A DNA stretch of 64,000 bases from Alphaproteobacteria bacterium (GCA_016124665.1 WGNH01000006.1:32708-96707), one strand, 5' to 3'; positions 1-9,528 are shown, counted from the first letter of the stretch. Notes: generated by a model not told the origin, from the sequence alone. Numbers and translations: made by a program.

Positions 1-984
1 CACCCCTTTTCGCTTGCGATCGCGCTCTATTATTCAGCGCGGATCGACCAGCACGAAGGCAAGGCCGCTCAGGCGGCAGACGCATTCCGGTCTGCTGCCC
101 GTACCGCCAGTACACTTCAGGCTGTTTTCAACGCCATGTATGCTGCATGCCGCGAAACCGAAGACGTTGGACTACGCGCCATAATCGCCGCCGCCGAAAT
201 CAGTGCGTCGAAAGACCCCGCTTATGCCAGCCATACCTTGTTATCTGTTGCCGGACAGGCAGAAGGGCCGGTTTTGCCGGAATGGCGGCGGGTCGCCTGT
301 CATGTCTATGCTGCAGGGGCGCTATCAGGGCAGCACAAGGCAGTAGCGGCAATCGAGCCTTATGTGCGCGGATGGCTGGAAAGTGCAAAAGACGAGGGGC
401 GAGCACTGAATCCGGGAGAAGCCTATGCCGCAGGCGGTATCGGCGAAAAACTGCAGAGCGGCGGATGCCCTGATCAGGCTGTTTCCTGGTTTGAAACCGC
501 CGCAAGAGGGATGACGGACCCCGCCGAGGCAGACATTTTCAGAAGCAAGGCCGCAGAATTGAAATCCGGGAAACCGGACCTCGGACCAAGGCTGATTGCG
601 GCACTCAACTCTGATGCCCCGGAGACCGCCCAACCGGTTGGCGACGCCTTGCTGAACATCCCTGTCACAGATCCTGAAATTGATGCACCGGTCGCCTTTG
701 CGCTCGGCCTGTATACGCTCAACGTCCGGCCCGACGCCGCAAGCGCCGTCAAATGGTTCGCCCGCGCAGCCGAACTGGCTGAAGGTGACGCGCAGCTGGA
801 AGCCGAACTGCATCTTGCCCTGGCCGCGGACCGTCTTCCTGAAGACCGGAGATCGAAAATTCTGCCGGACCTGATTCACCAGCTCGAGATCGTGACACCG
901 GAAAGCAGTGATTTGGGGTCGCGGATCAAGGAGTTAACCGATAGGTATAGAGCGCAGGCCGGGTTAAGGGAGGAAACCGCGTGA
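1..984 (+). CDS. TPR/Sel1-like repeat protein, 5' end outside the window
   Basis: The reading frame is open from base 1 with no start needed, so the gene is cut by the window edge; 327 codons are visible. The protein is alanine-rich and helical, with blocks such as AVSWFETAARGMTDPAEADIF and AVKWFARAAELAEGDAQLE that look like tetratricopeptide or Sel1-type helix pairs. No signal peptide can be judged because the N terminus is missing. Its stop overlaps the start of the rhamnan-synthesis gene by 4 bases, so the two are probably co-translated and this may be a partner in surface glycan assembly. Exact function unknown. Confidence 0.7.
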   Translation, partial: HPFSLAIALYYSARIDQHEGKAAQAADAFRSAARTASTLQAVFNAMYAACRETEDVGLRAIIAAAEISASKDPAYASHTLLSVAGQAEGPVLPEWRRVACHVYAAGALSGQHKAVAAIEPYVRGWLESAKDEGRALNPGEAYAAGGIGEKLQSGGCPDQAVSWFETAARGMTDPAEADIFRSKAAELKSGKPDLGPRLIAALNSDAPETAQPVGDALLNIPVTDPEIDAPVAFALGLYTLNVRPDAASAVKWFARAAELAEGDAQLEAELHLALAADRLPEDRRSKILPDLIHQLEIVTPESSDLGSRIKELTDRYRAQAGLREETA

Positions 985-2033
985 GCTGGCGGCGCTATAT
1001 TCGGTGGATCAAATGGCCGTGGCGGTGGGTTTTCGATCAACGCGAGCGCAAGGACTATATCGCTCAGGCCTTTTCCCGGGGCATTGCCGCAATCATCGGA
1101 TCGAAATCCATGGTTCGCCAGACTTGGGCGGGGAACGGAACGCTGGATGGTGCCAGCGACATCGCCATTCTCGTCACCTGGGATGCCAAAGGCCGCGTGC
1201 ACGACTTCCTGATCGAACACATGCGGGCCCTGAAAGCCGCGGGCCGCACCGTTATTCTCGTTTCAAACAGCCCGAAATTTCCGGATGACCAGGTCGAACG
1301 GGCCAGACCGCATTGCACGCTGATCGCCTGGCGCCATAATCGCGGATATGATTTTGGCGCTTATCGTGACGGCATTCTGCTGGTGCCTGATTATGACGCG
1401 TTGAATTCGGTGATTTTCATCAATGACAGCATATACGGCCCCTTCCAGCCCCTGCGGCCGCTTATGAAAAAGGCGAATGCCGCAAAAGCCGATGTCTGGG
1501 GCATGACCGACAGCTGGGACACACGCTGGCATTTACAGAGCTATTTCCTGTTATTCCACAAACCGGCCCTGCAAAATGCGAAGGTTCGCGAGATGTGGGC
1601 GCGATGGAATCATGTCCAGTCCAAATCCTGGGTCATCAACAAGCTGGAGATTGGCCTGACCGGAAAGCTCGAGACGGCTGGTCTCGCCTGCGCCGCGCTC
1701 TTTCCCTATCGCAACGCAGTCACGAAATTCGCAGATACCGTCCGCGGTCAGGAAATCCTGACCGACGAAAACCTGGCAAAGCCGCATCGTGTTCTGTTGG
1801 AGCGGATGCTCGAACTGGCCGATGCCGGGGCACCGATGAATCCCTGTCATTTTTTCTGGGATCAGCTGATTGCCGACGGCTTCCCCTATCTCAAAAGGGA
1901 GGTCCTGACTCAAAACCCGATCGGCATGCCGCGGCTTTATGAATGGAGCGATGTGGTCGCAGAGACAGGCCATTATGACCCCGAGATCATCGTCCGGCAT
2001 TTGCGGGCCATCTCGAAAAACCGGGTGGTGTGA
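981..2033 (+). CDS. Rhamnan synthesis F (RgpF) family protein
   Basis: 350 residues. The segments HNRGYDFGAYRDG (about 119-131), INDSIYGPFQPL and WGMTDSWDTRWHLQSYFL are the hallmark blocks of the rhamnan synthesis F family (PF05045), which occurs with glycosyltransferases in rhamnose-containing surface polysaccharide clusters. There is no signal peptide or clear membrane segment, so it is likely cytosolic or peripheral. It overlaps the TPR-like gene upstream by 4 bases and gspE downstream, tying a glycan gene translationally to the secretion operon. The family is well supported; the precise transfer reaction is not. Confidence 0.85.
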   Translation: MSWRRYIRWIKWPWRWVFDQRERKDYIAQAFSRGIAAIIGSKSMVRQTWAGNGTLDGASDIAILVTWDAKGRVHDFLIEHMRALKAAGRTVILVSNSPKFPDDQVERARPHCTLIAWRHNRGYDFGAYRDGILLVPDYDALNSVIFINDSIYGPFQPLRPLMKKANAAKADVWGMTDSWDTRWHLQSYFLLFHKPALQNAKVREMWARWNHVQSKSWVINKLEIGLTGKLETAGLACAALFPYRNAVTKFADTVRGQEILTDENLAKPHRVLLERMLELADAGAPMNPCHFFWDQLIADGFPYLKREVLTQNPIGMPRLYEWSDVVAETGHYDPEIIVRHLRAISKNRVV

Positions 2034-3652
2034 TGGATCAGCCGGCGGACACGGGCTGGATTGAGACGATTGCAGGCTTGTCTGAAGCCGATATCAGCCG
2101 CGCGCGGCGCCTTTCCGCCGAGACCGGCGAACGGCTGGCGCGATCCCTGAAACGTCTGGGCGCGGCCTCCGATATCGCGATCGCAAATGCATTGGCGGCG
2201 TTCACAGGCCTCGAACGTATTGGTGCCTCCGGATTTCCGGCTCAACCGGTGACAGCGGGCGGCATTTCCACGCAATTCCTCCTGGAATCATCGGCCCTGC
2301 CCATCAGCGAAGATGACAACGCCATCGTGCTTGCCGTTGCGGATCCGACCGACATGTCGCCCGTCGAGGGGGTCCGGCTGGCCTCGGGAAAACCGGTGTC
2401 ATTGAAAGTCGCGGCCTTCGCCGACATCGAGGAAGCGCATGCCCGGCTCTACGGCGCAGAAAAAGTACTGGCCGACATTGTTGATGATGACTTCGGCGAC
2501 GGCGAGGAGCTGAAAGACCTCGCAAGTGAAGCCCCCGTTGTACGTCTGGTGAACGACCTGTTTGCGGACGCGCTCAAATCGCGCGCATCGGATATTCATG
2601 TCGAACCCTTCCGCGACCGGCTGCGTATCCGCTTTCGTATCGACGGCGTCCTTCACAACCGCCCGTCGCCGAAAGCCGCCCTGACGCGCCTTGTCACCAG
2701 CCGCATCAAGATTCTCGCCAGCCTCGATATCGCCGAGCGCCGCCGCCCCCAGGATGGCAGGGCGCGCGTCACCATTGCCGGCCGTGCACTGGATTTGCGT
2801 GTGGCGACCGCACCAACCGCCCATGGCGAAAGCGTGACAATCCGCTTGCTGGAAGACCGGGATACGCAGGTAAAGCTGGACGATCTGGGTCTGTCACAGG
2901 CCCAGCGCGATCATCTGACCGCCCATCTCGCCGCGCCATACGGGCTGATTCTGGTCACCGGCCCGACCGGCTCGGGGAAAACGACGACGCTTGCGGGCGC
3001 GCTGGATCAGCTGAACACGTCCGACCGGAAGCTGATCTCGATCGAGGACCCCATTGAATACCAGATCGAGGGCGTCAACCAGATTGCCGTGAATGCGCCG
3101 ATCGGCCTCACCTTCGCCAGCGTATTGCGCTCAATCCTGCGCCATGATCCGGATGTTATAGTCGTCGGCGAATTACGCGACGGCGAAACCGCCGAGATTG
3201 CTGTCAATGCCGCACTGACCGGGCATCTGGTGCTCGCAACCGTTCACACCAATACGGCATCGGGAGCCGCGCCGCGCCTGATTGACATGGGTGTGGATCC
3301 CGCCCTGCTCCGCTCCACCCTGCGCCTGTCGATTGCCCAGCGTCTGGTGCGCCAGCTCTGCCCGGAATGCCACGCACCAACAACCCCGCCTCACGGACTC
3401 AAAACCGCCTGGAAAGCCGTGGGTTGTGATCATTGCGCGCAGACCGGATATCTGGGCCGTATCGGTGTTTTTGAATTTATCGACATGAAGGATGAATTAG
3501 CCGATGCGTTGAAGCCGGGCGTGGCCTCATCCGAAATCGAAAAACTCGCCCGCAAGAAGAAGATGGCCTCCATCCGGGATGATGCGCGCCAGAAGATCGA
3601 AGCCGGCATTACCGGCGCTGAAGAAGTCGATCGCGTCCTCGGTGTGATCTGA
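2030..3652 (+). CDS. gspE: Type II secretion ATPase GspE
   Basis: 540 residues, the cytoplasmic ATPase that powers pseudopilus assembly. Walker A GPTGSGKTTT is at about 311-320, followed by a His box and Walker B region (VIVVGELRD). The C terminus has the tetracysteine zinc motif CPEC (444-447) and CDHC (466-469) typical of GspE/PilB. The N-terminal part matches the T2SSE_N region. The start is either GTG 2030 or ATG 2033; the latter gives a TGATG overlap with the previous stop. First gene of a xps-like gsp operon. Confidence 0.97.
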   Translation: MMDQPADTGWIETIAGLSEADISRARRLSAETGERLARSLKRLGAASDIAIANALAAFTGLERIGASGFPAQPVTAGGISTQFLLESSALPISEDDNAIVLAVADPTDMSPVEGVRLASGKPVSLKVAAFADIEEAHARLYGAEKVLADIVDDDFGDGEELKDLASEAPVVRLVNDLFADALKSRASDIHVEPFRDRLRIRFRIDGVLHNRPSPKAALTRLVTSRIKILASLDIAERRRPQDGRARVTIAGRALDLRVATAPTAHGESVTIRLLEDRDTQVKLDDLGLSQAQRDHLTAHLAAPYGLILVTGPTGSGKTTTLAGALDQLNTSDRKLISIEDPIEYQIEGVNQIAVNAPIGLTFASVLRSILRHDPDVIVVGELRDGETAEIAVNAALTGHLVLATVHTNTASGAAPRLIDMGVDPALLRSTLRLSIAQRLVRQLCPECHAPTTPPHGLKTAWKAVGCDHCAQTGYLGRIGVFEFIDMKDELADALKPGVASSEIEKLARKKKMASIRDDARQKIEAGITGAEEVDRVLGVI

Positions 3653-4848
3653 TGGCGCTGTTTGCCGTATCCGCAATCCGGCCTGATGGCGGCGAGGAAG
3701 TTGTCCGCATCGAAGCCGCCGACACAGCAGGCGCAGCAGCGGCTGTTTCCGCACGCGGCCTGACGCCGATCCGCGTCAGACCCGCAAGGGAAGCCCCACA
3801 GAAGCAGGCGTCTGGCCGCGCCCGGAAAATGGCAACGCGCCTGGCCCGCGAATTATCCGTCCTCACCGCAGCCGGGCTCAGTATCGAACCCGCGCTTGCG
3901 GCCCTGTCCCGTCATGCCGCGGAAAAGCAGCTGAAAAACGCGGCAGATGTGCTGCTGGCAGATATCCGCAGTGGCGCGTCCCTGTCGGAAGCCTTCGCCA
4001 GGCGGCCGGAGCTGTTTCCCTCTCCGTTTCCGGAAATCGCAGAAGCCGGTGAGGCAGGCGGGGCGCTTGGCAAGGCACTGGGCCAGCTGGCCGATGCCCG
4101 GGAAAGGCGGGAGGCTGTCGAGGCGAATATCCGCGGCGCACTGGCTTATCCGGCCTTTCTGATGATTATGGCCATAGGCGCCATTTCCGGCCTTCTGGTT
4201 TTTGTCATTCCGCGATTTGAAGGCTTGTTTGACCAGATCGGGCGCGAAGTGCCGCCGCAAGCGGCTTTTGTATTTGGCGCAGCAGATTTCATCGGCACAT
4301 ACGGTCCGTGGGTATTGGCCATCCTCGCCTTGTCGATCCTTGCCTGGCGCTGGGCATTGGCCCGGCCCGCCTTTCGCGAGGCGTATGACCGCTGGCTGTT
4401 AAGCCTGCCGATACTGGGACCGGCACTGCGCACCATGATTGCCGCGCGATTCTGCCGGGTATTGTCCCTCCTGCTGGAAAACGGACTCTCAGCGGTTCCC
4501 GCCTTGCGGCTGGCGTCACGGGCCGCCGGCAATCGCTGGGCGGTTCGCCGCCTGACTGAAGCCCTGGCGGAGGTGCGCACGGGCAAGGGCTTTTCCGATC
4601 GCGTCGAGGCGTCGGACGTCTTGCCCCCTCTGGCCGCGGAATTGCTGTCTGTGGGGGAGGAGACCGGCGATTTGGGTGCGGCGGCTGGCCGGCTTGCGTT
4701 ATTCTACGAGACACAGTTTGAACAAAATGCCCGGCTTGTCTCGCGCATCATCGAGCCGGCCGTTATCGTGTTTGCCGGCCTTGCTATTGGCAGTGTGATC
4801 GTGTCGATTCTCTCGGCTCTGGTCAGTATCAACGAAATCGACTTCTAG
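3652..4848 (+). CDS. gspF: Type II secretion inner-membrane platform protein GspF
   Basis: 398 residues with two homologous T2SSF domains. Each has hydrophobic stretches (about 165-190, 220-240 and the C-terminal segment AVIVFAGLAIGSVIVSILSAL). The motif LARELSVLTAAGLSIEPALAAL is characteristic of GspF/PilC. It is the polytopic inner-membrane platform that couples GspE to the pseudopilus. The ATG overlaps the gspE stop as TGATG, indicating coupling. Confidence 0.96.
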   Translation: MALFAVSAIRPDGGEEVVRIEAADTAGAAAAVSARGLTPIRVRPAREAPQKQASGRARKMATRLARELSVLTAAGLSIEPALAALSRHAAEKQLKNAADVLLADIRSGASLSEAFARRPELFPSPFPEIAEAGEAGGALGKALGQLADARERREAVEANIRGALAYPAFLMIMAIGAISGLLVFVIPRFEGLFDQIGREVPPQAAFVFGAADFIGTYGPWVLAILALSILAWRWALARPAFREAYDRWLLSLPILGPALRTMIAARFCRVLSLLLENGLSAVPALRLASRAAGNRWAVRRLTEALAEVRTGKGFSDRVEASDVLPPLAAELLSVGEETGDLGAAAGRLALFYETQFEQNARLVSRIIEPAVIVFAGLAIGSVIVSILSALVSINEIDF

Positions 4849-4857
4849 AGGATCAGC

Positions 4858-5259
4858 ATGCCTCGCAATCAAACAGCTCCGAAAGACCGCCGTTCCGGAT
4901 ATTCTCTGACCGAAATCATGGTGGTTCTGGTCATCATCGGCCTGTTGGTGGCATTGGTCGGCCCGCAGCTGTTCCGCTTTGTCGGACGCGCGAACAGCGA
5001 TACGGCCGAAGCGCAAATCGAGAGCATATCGACGCAGCTCAGCTTCTACCGGCTGGAAAATGGTGACTATCCGGACAGTGCTCAGGGCCTGTCTGCACTC
5101 GTTCTGGAAGATGGCCAGCCGGTTCCGGATGATCCTTGGGACCGTGCTTATGTCTATGAGTATATCGGCCCGGGCCGGGCCCGGATCGGGACCTATGGGC
5201 GGGACGGAGAGGAAGGCGGCGAAGGCGAAGATGCAGACATCTTCCGGAACCTCCAGTAA
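4858..5259 (+). CDS. gspG: Major pseudopilin GspG
   Basis: 133 residues with a class-III prepilin leader: a short basic N terminus (KDRRSG), cleavage after Gly, then YSLTEIMVVLVIIGLLVALV with the essential Glu at mature position 5. The mature first residue is Tyr rather than the usual Phe. The body has the GspG sequence with FYRLENGDYPDSAQGLSALV and an acidic tail near the usual calcium-binding loop. It is the major subunit of the periplasmic pseudopilus. It sits 9 bases after gspF and its end overlaps gspH. Confidence 0.95.
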   Translation: MPRNQTAPKDRRSGYSLTEIMVVLVIIGLLVALVGPQLFRFVGRANSDTAEAQIESISTQLSFYRLENGDYPDSAQGLSALVLEDGQPVPDDPWDRAYVYEYIGPGRARIGTYGRDGEEGGEGEDADIFRNLQ

Positions 5260-5704
5260 TCGCGCCGGCTTCACGCTTACCGAACTTCTCGCCGCGCTCA
5301 TTGTGCTGGGTCTCGCCGTAGCGCTGGTGGCACCCATGCTGTTCCGCAACAGCCCGGCGCGCGACCTGCGGCAGTCGGTCGAGGTCTTCGAAACAGCGGC
5401 GCGAATGGCACGGACCGAAGCCCGCCTGTCAGGCCGGGATACACTGTTGAGTGTAGATCTGGATGCCCGCACACTGACCATTTTGCCAAGTGAACGTGGA
5501 TTTCAGCTCGCCAGAGACATCGAATTGCGCGCGACCGTCGCCGATCAGGAACTAGATGGAAACTTCGCCTCTGTCCGCTTCTTCCCGGAAGGCGCGACGA
5601 CCGGCGGGGTTTTCCTGTTCACACTGGACGAAAACGAGCGTGCCGTCCGCATCAGCTGGCTGACCGGCCAGACAGAGAGGCTGGAAGCCGATGAAGTCGA
5701 ATAG
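5231..5704 (+). CDS. gspH: Minor pseudopilin GspH
   Basis: 157 residues from ATG 5231, which lies inside the end of gspG (29-base overlap in another frame). This start places a short leader before the prepilin motif RAGFTLTELLAALIVLGLAVALV; longer upstream extensions would only translate gspG out of frame. GspH/FimT-type minor pseudopilin expected at or near the pseudopilus tip. The next gene, gspI, starts 14 bases before this stop. Confidence 0.92.
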   Translation: MQTSSGTSSNRAGFTLTELLAALIVLGLAVALVAPMLFRNSPARDLRQSVEVFETAARMARTEARLSGRDTLLSVDLDARTLTILPSERGFQLARDIELRATVADQELDGNFASVRFFPEGATTGGVFLFTLDENERAVRISWLTGQTERLEADEVE

Positions 5705-6032
5705 GGCCGGATTCACACTGCTTGAAACGGTCGTGGCAATTGCTCTGGCCAGCGCCGGGATCGCCGCTGTCTACCAGGTGTATGCATCATCCGCGCGTGC
5801 CGAACAGATTGCGGAAGAAGCCGAAACAGCCGCACGCTTGGCCGAGTTTCTCTTTCTGACATCCGAAGCCGGAACAACGGGAGAAATCGAGGGATTTGTC
5901 TGGACGATGGAGGCCTCCCGGAATCCGGACTGGACAGGTCTGGAGACTTTGACTCTGCGGATGATCGCGCCATCCGGCAGGGAATTCGAACTCCAGATGG
6001 ACCGGCCCGCCGCTTCGGGAACGTCCCGATGA
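5691..6032 (+). CDS. gspI: Minor pseudopilin GspI
   Basis: 113 residues. The prepilin leader MKSNRAG is followed by FTLLETVVAIALASAGIAAVYQVY, the usual GspI pattern with Glu5. Length is typical for GspI. It forms the tip complex with GspJ and GspK in characterised systems. It overlaps both gspH and gspJ, in the order expected for this operon. Confidence 0.92.
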   Translation: MKSNRAGFTLLETVVAIALASAGIAAVYQVYASSARAEQIAEEAETAARLAEFLFLTSEAGTTGEIEGFVWTMEASRNPDWTGLETLTLRMIAPSGREFELQMDRPAASGTSR

Positions 6033-6670
6033 AACACGGCTTCACCCTGACTGAAATGCTGGTCGCACTGGCATTGACGGCCATCGCCATCGCCATCATT
6101 TCTGAAGGTGTTCGTCAGACGATCGGCTTTCAGGAACAGCTCCAGTCCGTCCGCGAGACACGCGAAACCCGGACCGCAACACTGGAAGCCGTCCGCGCCC
6201 GTCTGGAACAGCTGGTGCCGGCGGAACGCACAGATGCCAATGACGAAACCGGGATCCTGTTTGTAGGTCAGCCCCGGCGCATCGTCTTCCTGTCGGCGGA
6301 TCCCGGTTATCCGTCGGCCGCAGGCGTTTACGAATACACACTGGTACTGACCGGTGGTGATGACGAGGACGTTGACGCGCCAGAACCGCCGCAACTCATA
6401 TTGATCCGCCGTTCGCTGACAGACCTTTCGGATTTTGGCCGGACATCGGACGACGCCCGCCGTTGGACATTGCCGTTGAGTGAACCCCTTGTCTTTGGAT
6501 ATGCCGGACCGGATTCGCCACCTGCAGCCGCTTGGCACGACGCAGTCAGCTATCCCTCCCTCGTCACGCTTTCAGCAGACGAAGGCGAAGCGCCCGCACT
6601 GACCGTGCGCCTGCCGCGCATCCGGCAGGAAACCGGCGGCGATCCGGCGAACGGGGAGGCAATACAATGA
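6029..6670 (+). CDS. gspJ: Minor pseudopilin GspJ
   Basis: 213 residues with the very short leader MKHG and then FTLTEMLVALALTAIAIAIISEGV, a class-III prepilin signal. Length and position between gspI and gspK fit GspJ. ATG overlaps the gspI stop by 4 bases (ATGA), and its own stop overlaps gspK in the same way. Part of the pseudopilus tip. Confidence 0.92.
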   Translation: MKHGFTLTEMLVALALTAIAIAIISEGVRQTIGFQEQLQSVRETRETRTATLEAVRARLEQLVPAERTDANDETGILFVGQPRRIVFLSADPGYPSAAGVYEYTLVLTGGDDEDVDAPEPPQLILIRRSLTDLSDFGRTSDDARRWTLPLSEPLVFGYAGPDSPPAAAWHDAVSYPSLVTLSADEGEAPALTVRLPRIRQETGGDPANGEAIQ

Positions 6671-7545
6671 CATCGCGCCGCGGCATGGCCTTGCTGATCG
6701 TTGTTGCCTTGCTCGGCGTTCTGGCCATGGCGGCGGGCATGACGGCGCTGGCTACGCGTGTTTCGGCCGCGTCCGCATTCGCCAGCCTGGAGCGCGTCGA
6801 GCTCAGGACCGCCATCGAAACTGCGGTGGCCCGTACGGCTGTAAAGCTCGCTGATGAAGAGGCGCGATGGATCGCCGACGGACGTCTTTACGAGACAGAA
6901 GCGGGAGATGTCCGTCTGCGCATCCGCGCCGTGGCAGAACCCGCCCGCTTTGACCTCAATTCCGGCAATGTCGAAACACTTGCCGCATTGCTGGAGGCAT
7001 TGAATGTCCCGCCGCTCGCGGCGCGGCGGATTGCCGGTGCCGTCTCTGATTGGCGCGATGGGGACGACGTTAGCGGCGACAATGGTGCCGAGGCGGCAGC
7101 CTATCGGGCCGCAAACCGCCCATCACCGGGCAACCGGCCTTTCATTGCCGTTGAGGAATTTCGTCAGGTTCTGGGGGTCGATGCCGCCATATATGCCGCC
7201 GCCGAACCCTACCTCACCCTTCATGGAACGGAAGCCGTAGCCGGGCGATATGCACCGCCGCGTCTGATCCGGGCCGCCGGCCTGCCTGCTGGAGACGCCC
7301 GGCGCATTCTGGCGGCCCGGAGCAATAATAGCGATCTTCCGGAAACCACAGACTCAGCACAATTTGATCCGGCCCAACCTTCTGCCTATGCGATTTTTGT
7401 CGAAGCCGAAGCCGGGTCGGGGGCGCGCCTCTCACGCGAAATCATCATCAGCCTGCCCGGTTCGGAAGGCTTGTATGATACCCTCTCCCGGCATAGCCAT
7501 GTATTCGGATATGCTGACTTTCTTGAGCCGGAGCCTGAACCGTGA
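6667..7545 (+). CDS. gspK: Minor pseudopilin GspK
   Basis: 292 residues from ATG 6667, in the ATGA overlap with gspJ; an upstream in-frame start at 6532 would sit inside gspJ and destroy the leader. The N terminus RRGMALLIVVALLGVLAMAAGM is the GspK-type prepilin segment, which lacks Glu5 as is normal for GspK. The large domain contains RFDLNSGNVETLAALLEAL and a helical GspK region. Expected at the pseudopilus tip with GspI and GspJ. Confidence 0.93.
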   Translation: MTSRRGMALLIVVALLGVLAMAAGMTALATRVSAASAFASLERVELRTAIETAVARTAVKLADEEARWIADGRLYETEAGDVRLRIRAVAEPARFDLNSGNVETLAALLEALNVPPLAARRIAGAVSDWRDGDDVSGDNGAEAAAYRAANRPSPGNRPFIAVEEFRQVLGVDAAIYAAAEPYLTLHGTEAVAGRYAPPRLIRAAGLPAGDARRILAARSNNSDLPETTDSAQFDPAQPSAYAIFVEAEAGSGARLSREIIISLPGSEGLYDTLSRHSHVFGYADFLEPEPEP

Positions 7546-8567
7546 CGACTTTCCTTGATGCGATAGGGCGCGGACTGGCCGGGTGGCGTGACGATATCGA
7601 TCACGCAGCCGCTGAATTACCCATCGTTGGTGGCCTGTTTGCCCGCGATTGGCGCGTCCTCCGGTTCGAGACGGGAAAAGTCACCTATACCAACACGGCG
7701 GGCGACAGCCTTGATATTCCCGCCGCTGAAGAGGCTGCAATGGCCAGCGCCGAAATCGCGCGCCTGGGCAGGAAGGGTCCGCTGGTCTTGCGGATCGCCG
7801 GCCCGCTGGGATTTCGCCGGATTGCGAGCTTTCCTGTTGCTGCGCGCAAGCATCTGGATGAGGCCATCGAACTGGCTTTGCCGCGCCTCTCACCTCTGCC
7901 GGCGTCCGACATCGTTTTCGCAGCAGACCGGACACAGCTCGAAGAGACGGATGGGCGCATCAGCCTTCCTGTTTCCATTATTCGCCGCAGCACGCTTGAA
8001 ACCGCACTCGCCCGGGCAAATGAATTGGGGCTCGAACCGGCCGCTGTGGATCTGGAAGACAATGGCCGGGAGGACAATGCGCCTGCGCTCGATCTGCGCG
8101 ATGGGCGATCCGCCCCCGCGGCGGGCCGGTCAGCCTTTACATTCGCCGGCATTGTGTGCGGGATGCTGATCGCAGCCACAGCCGCGCTGCTTGTTGATCA
8201 GGCTGTTCGCCTTGATCCGGCCTATGCTGAGGCGAGGCGGCCCGCCAGCCTTGAAGCAAGGCTCCAAGCGGCCATTACCCATGCCGAGGACAAGGCCCGG
8301 GCCGGATCCGTGACGGCAGCCCTTGCTGATCTCAGCCGCCGCTTGCCCGACGGGGCGTATGTCACCAGCTTTGCCTATGATAATGGCAATGTACGGATTT
8401 CGGGCCTGGCCTGGGACGCGGCAGCCGCGTTGCGGGCGCTGGATGCAGCGGATGAATTCACTGGCGCTGCTTTTGACGGGGCCACTGTCCGCGATGAGGA
8501 AACAGGGCGGGAACGCTTTGAATTGACAGCGCGGCATCGCATTTCGCAACGGGAGAACGGATTATGA
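7542..8567 (+). CDS. gspL: Type II secretion protein GspL (actin-like domain with PilN-type C terminus)
   Basis: 341 residues from a GTG start that overlaps the gspK stop. The cytoplasmic N-terminal two thirds are consistent with the actin-like fold that recruits GspE. One membrane span lies around 197-219 (FTFAGIVCGMLIAATAALLVD), followed by a periplasmic ferredoxin-like/PilN-type region with the segment DGAYVTSFAYDNGNVRISGLA. Sequence conservation of this subunit is low, so identity rests mainly on topology and gene order. Confidence 0.85.
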   Translation: MTTFLDAIGRGLAGWRDDIDHAAAELPIVGGLFARDWRVLRFETGKVTYTNTAGDSLDIPAAEEAAMASAEIARLGRKGPLVLRIAGPLGFRRIASFPVAARKHLDEAIELALPRLSPLPASDIVFAADRTQLEETDGRISLPVSIIRRSTLETALARANELGLEPAAVDLEDNGREDNAPALDLRDGRSAPAAGRSAFTFAGIVCGMLIAATAALLVDQAVRLDPAYAEARRPASLEARLQAAITHAEDKARAGSVTAALADLSRRLPDGAYVTSFAYDNGNVRISGLAWDAAAALRALDAADEFTGAAFDGATVRDEETGRERFELTARHRISQRENGL

Positions 8568-9049
8568 CGCCGGACTTTCGCCGCCGCCTATCCCTGATGG
8601 CCGCCGTCATTGTGCTGCTGGGTGTGATGACCGCGTTTTCTTTCACGGTCTCGGGATGGTTTCGCATGCAATCCGATATTGATACGGCCATTTCCGGACA
8701 GGCTGTGCCGCCGGCAGCGGACCCGGCGCGTTACCTTTCCCCGGGAGAAAGTCATGCGGTGGCAGGCTCAAACCTTCAAACCCGCCTGAATGAAGCAGCC
8801 CGGCAGTCAGGTCTGACCACGGGCCGGGTGAATATTGCCCCGGCTGATGCAGGCGATCCTCTGGCCATCGTGCTGGAATTCCAGGCTGAAGGCGAGTTGG
8901 AAAATATTGCGCGGCTGCTCCACAGCATCGAATCCACTCTGCCCGCCCTGATTGTCGAGGACGCGCGTCTGACGCCGCTGCGTAACAGCCACCGGCTTCA
9001 ACTCACCGCGACAATCCGCGCCCGCCACGAGCCGGGAGGCGCGGCATGA
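8564..9049 (+). CDS. gspM: Type II secretion protein GspM (GspMb/PilO-like)
   Basis: 161 residues with a single N-terminal membrane helix (about 9-27: LMAAVIVLLGVMTAFSFTV) and a periplasmic domain of the GspMb/PilO type. It ends in a beta-rich segment that resembles PilO-like ferredoxin folds (LIVEDARLTPL, LQLTATIRAR). Start overlaps gspL by 4 bases and stop overlaps the next gene by 4. Partner of GspL in the inner-membrane platform. Confidence 0.83.
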   Translation: MTPDFRRRLSLMAAVIVLLGVMTAFSFTVSGWFRMQSDIDTAISGQAVPPAADPARYLSPGESHAVAGSNLQTRLNEAARQSGLTTGRVNIAPADAGDPLAIVLEFQAEGELENIARLLHSIESTLPALIVEDARLTPLRNSHRLQLTATIRARHEPGGAA

Positions 9050-9528
9050 ACCCGCGCTCCATCATCCTGATCGCCATAGCCGCGGTTCTGACCGTGCTCG
9101 TCATTTTGCGCTACACGGTGTGGGAGAGTGATGGACAATCCGCCGTGATCCAGCCGGCTCCGCCACCAGAAGCCAATATCGCCATCCGCGAGGAAAGCGG
9201 GGCGTTTCTGCCACCCTTCCCGGCATTTTCGGCAATTTCTGACAGGCCGGTCTTTCGGCCGGACCGGCGTCCGGAACCCGACGCAGTCATAGAAGGTCCC
9301 GTACAGCCTGCCGGCGAGGCACCGCAAACCGCGCCGGAATTTGTCGTGATCGGGACGGTCACCGGCCCTGATGGCGGCGTCGCCACCATTCGCAGCCGGA
9401 ATGAAACCCGGCGCGCCTATGTCGGTGACACAGTCGAGGGCTGGCACATCGACACGATCACCGGTTCCGGCATCGAGGTGTCACAAAATGGTAATCGATT
9501 CCGGCTGTCCATTGGCGAACCGGAATAG
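9046..9528 (+). CDS. gspN: XpsN/GspC-like periplasmic coupling protein (GspN)
   Basis: 160 residues. One N-terminal membrane helix (SIILIAIAAVLTVLVILRY), then a proline-rich linker, then the motif ISDRPVFRPDRRP and a compact beta domain ending EGWHIDTITGSGIEV. This is the homology-region layout of GspC and of the XpsN proteins that take the GspC role in Xanthomonas-type operons. It would connect the inner-membrane platform to the outer-membrane secretin. Last gene of the operon; gspD, which follows xpsN in xanthomonads, is absent at this position. Confidence 0.78.
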   Translation: MNPRSIILIAIAAVLTVLVILRYTVWESDGQSAVIQPAPPPEANIAIREESGAFLPPFPAFSAISDRPVFRPDRRPEPDAVIEGPVQPAGEAPQTAPEFVVIGTVTGPDGGVATIRSRNETRRAYVGDTVEGWHIDTITGSGIEVSQNGNRFRLSIGEPE

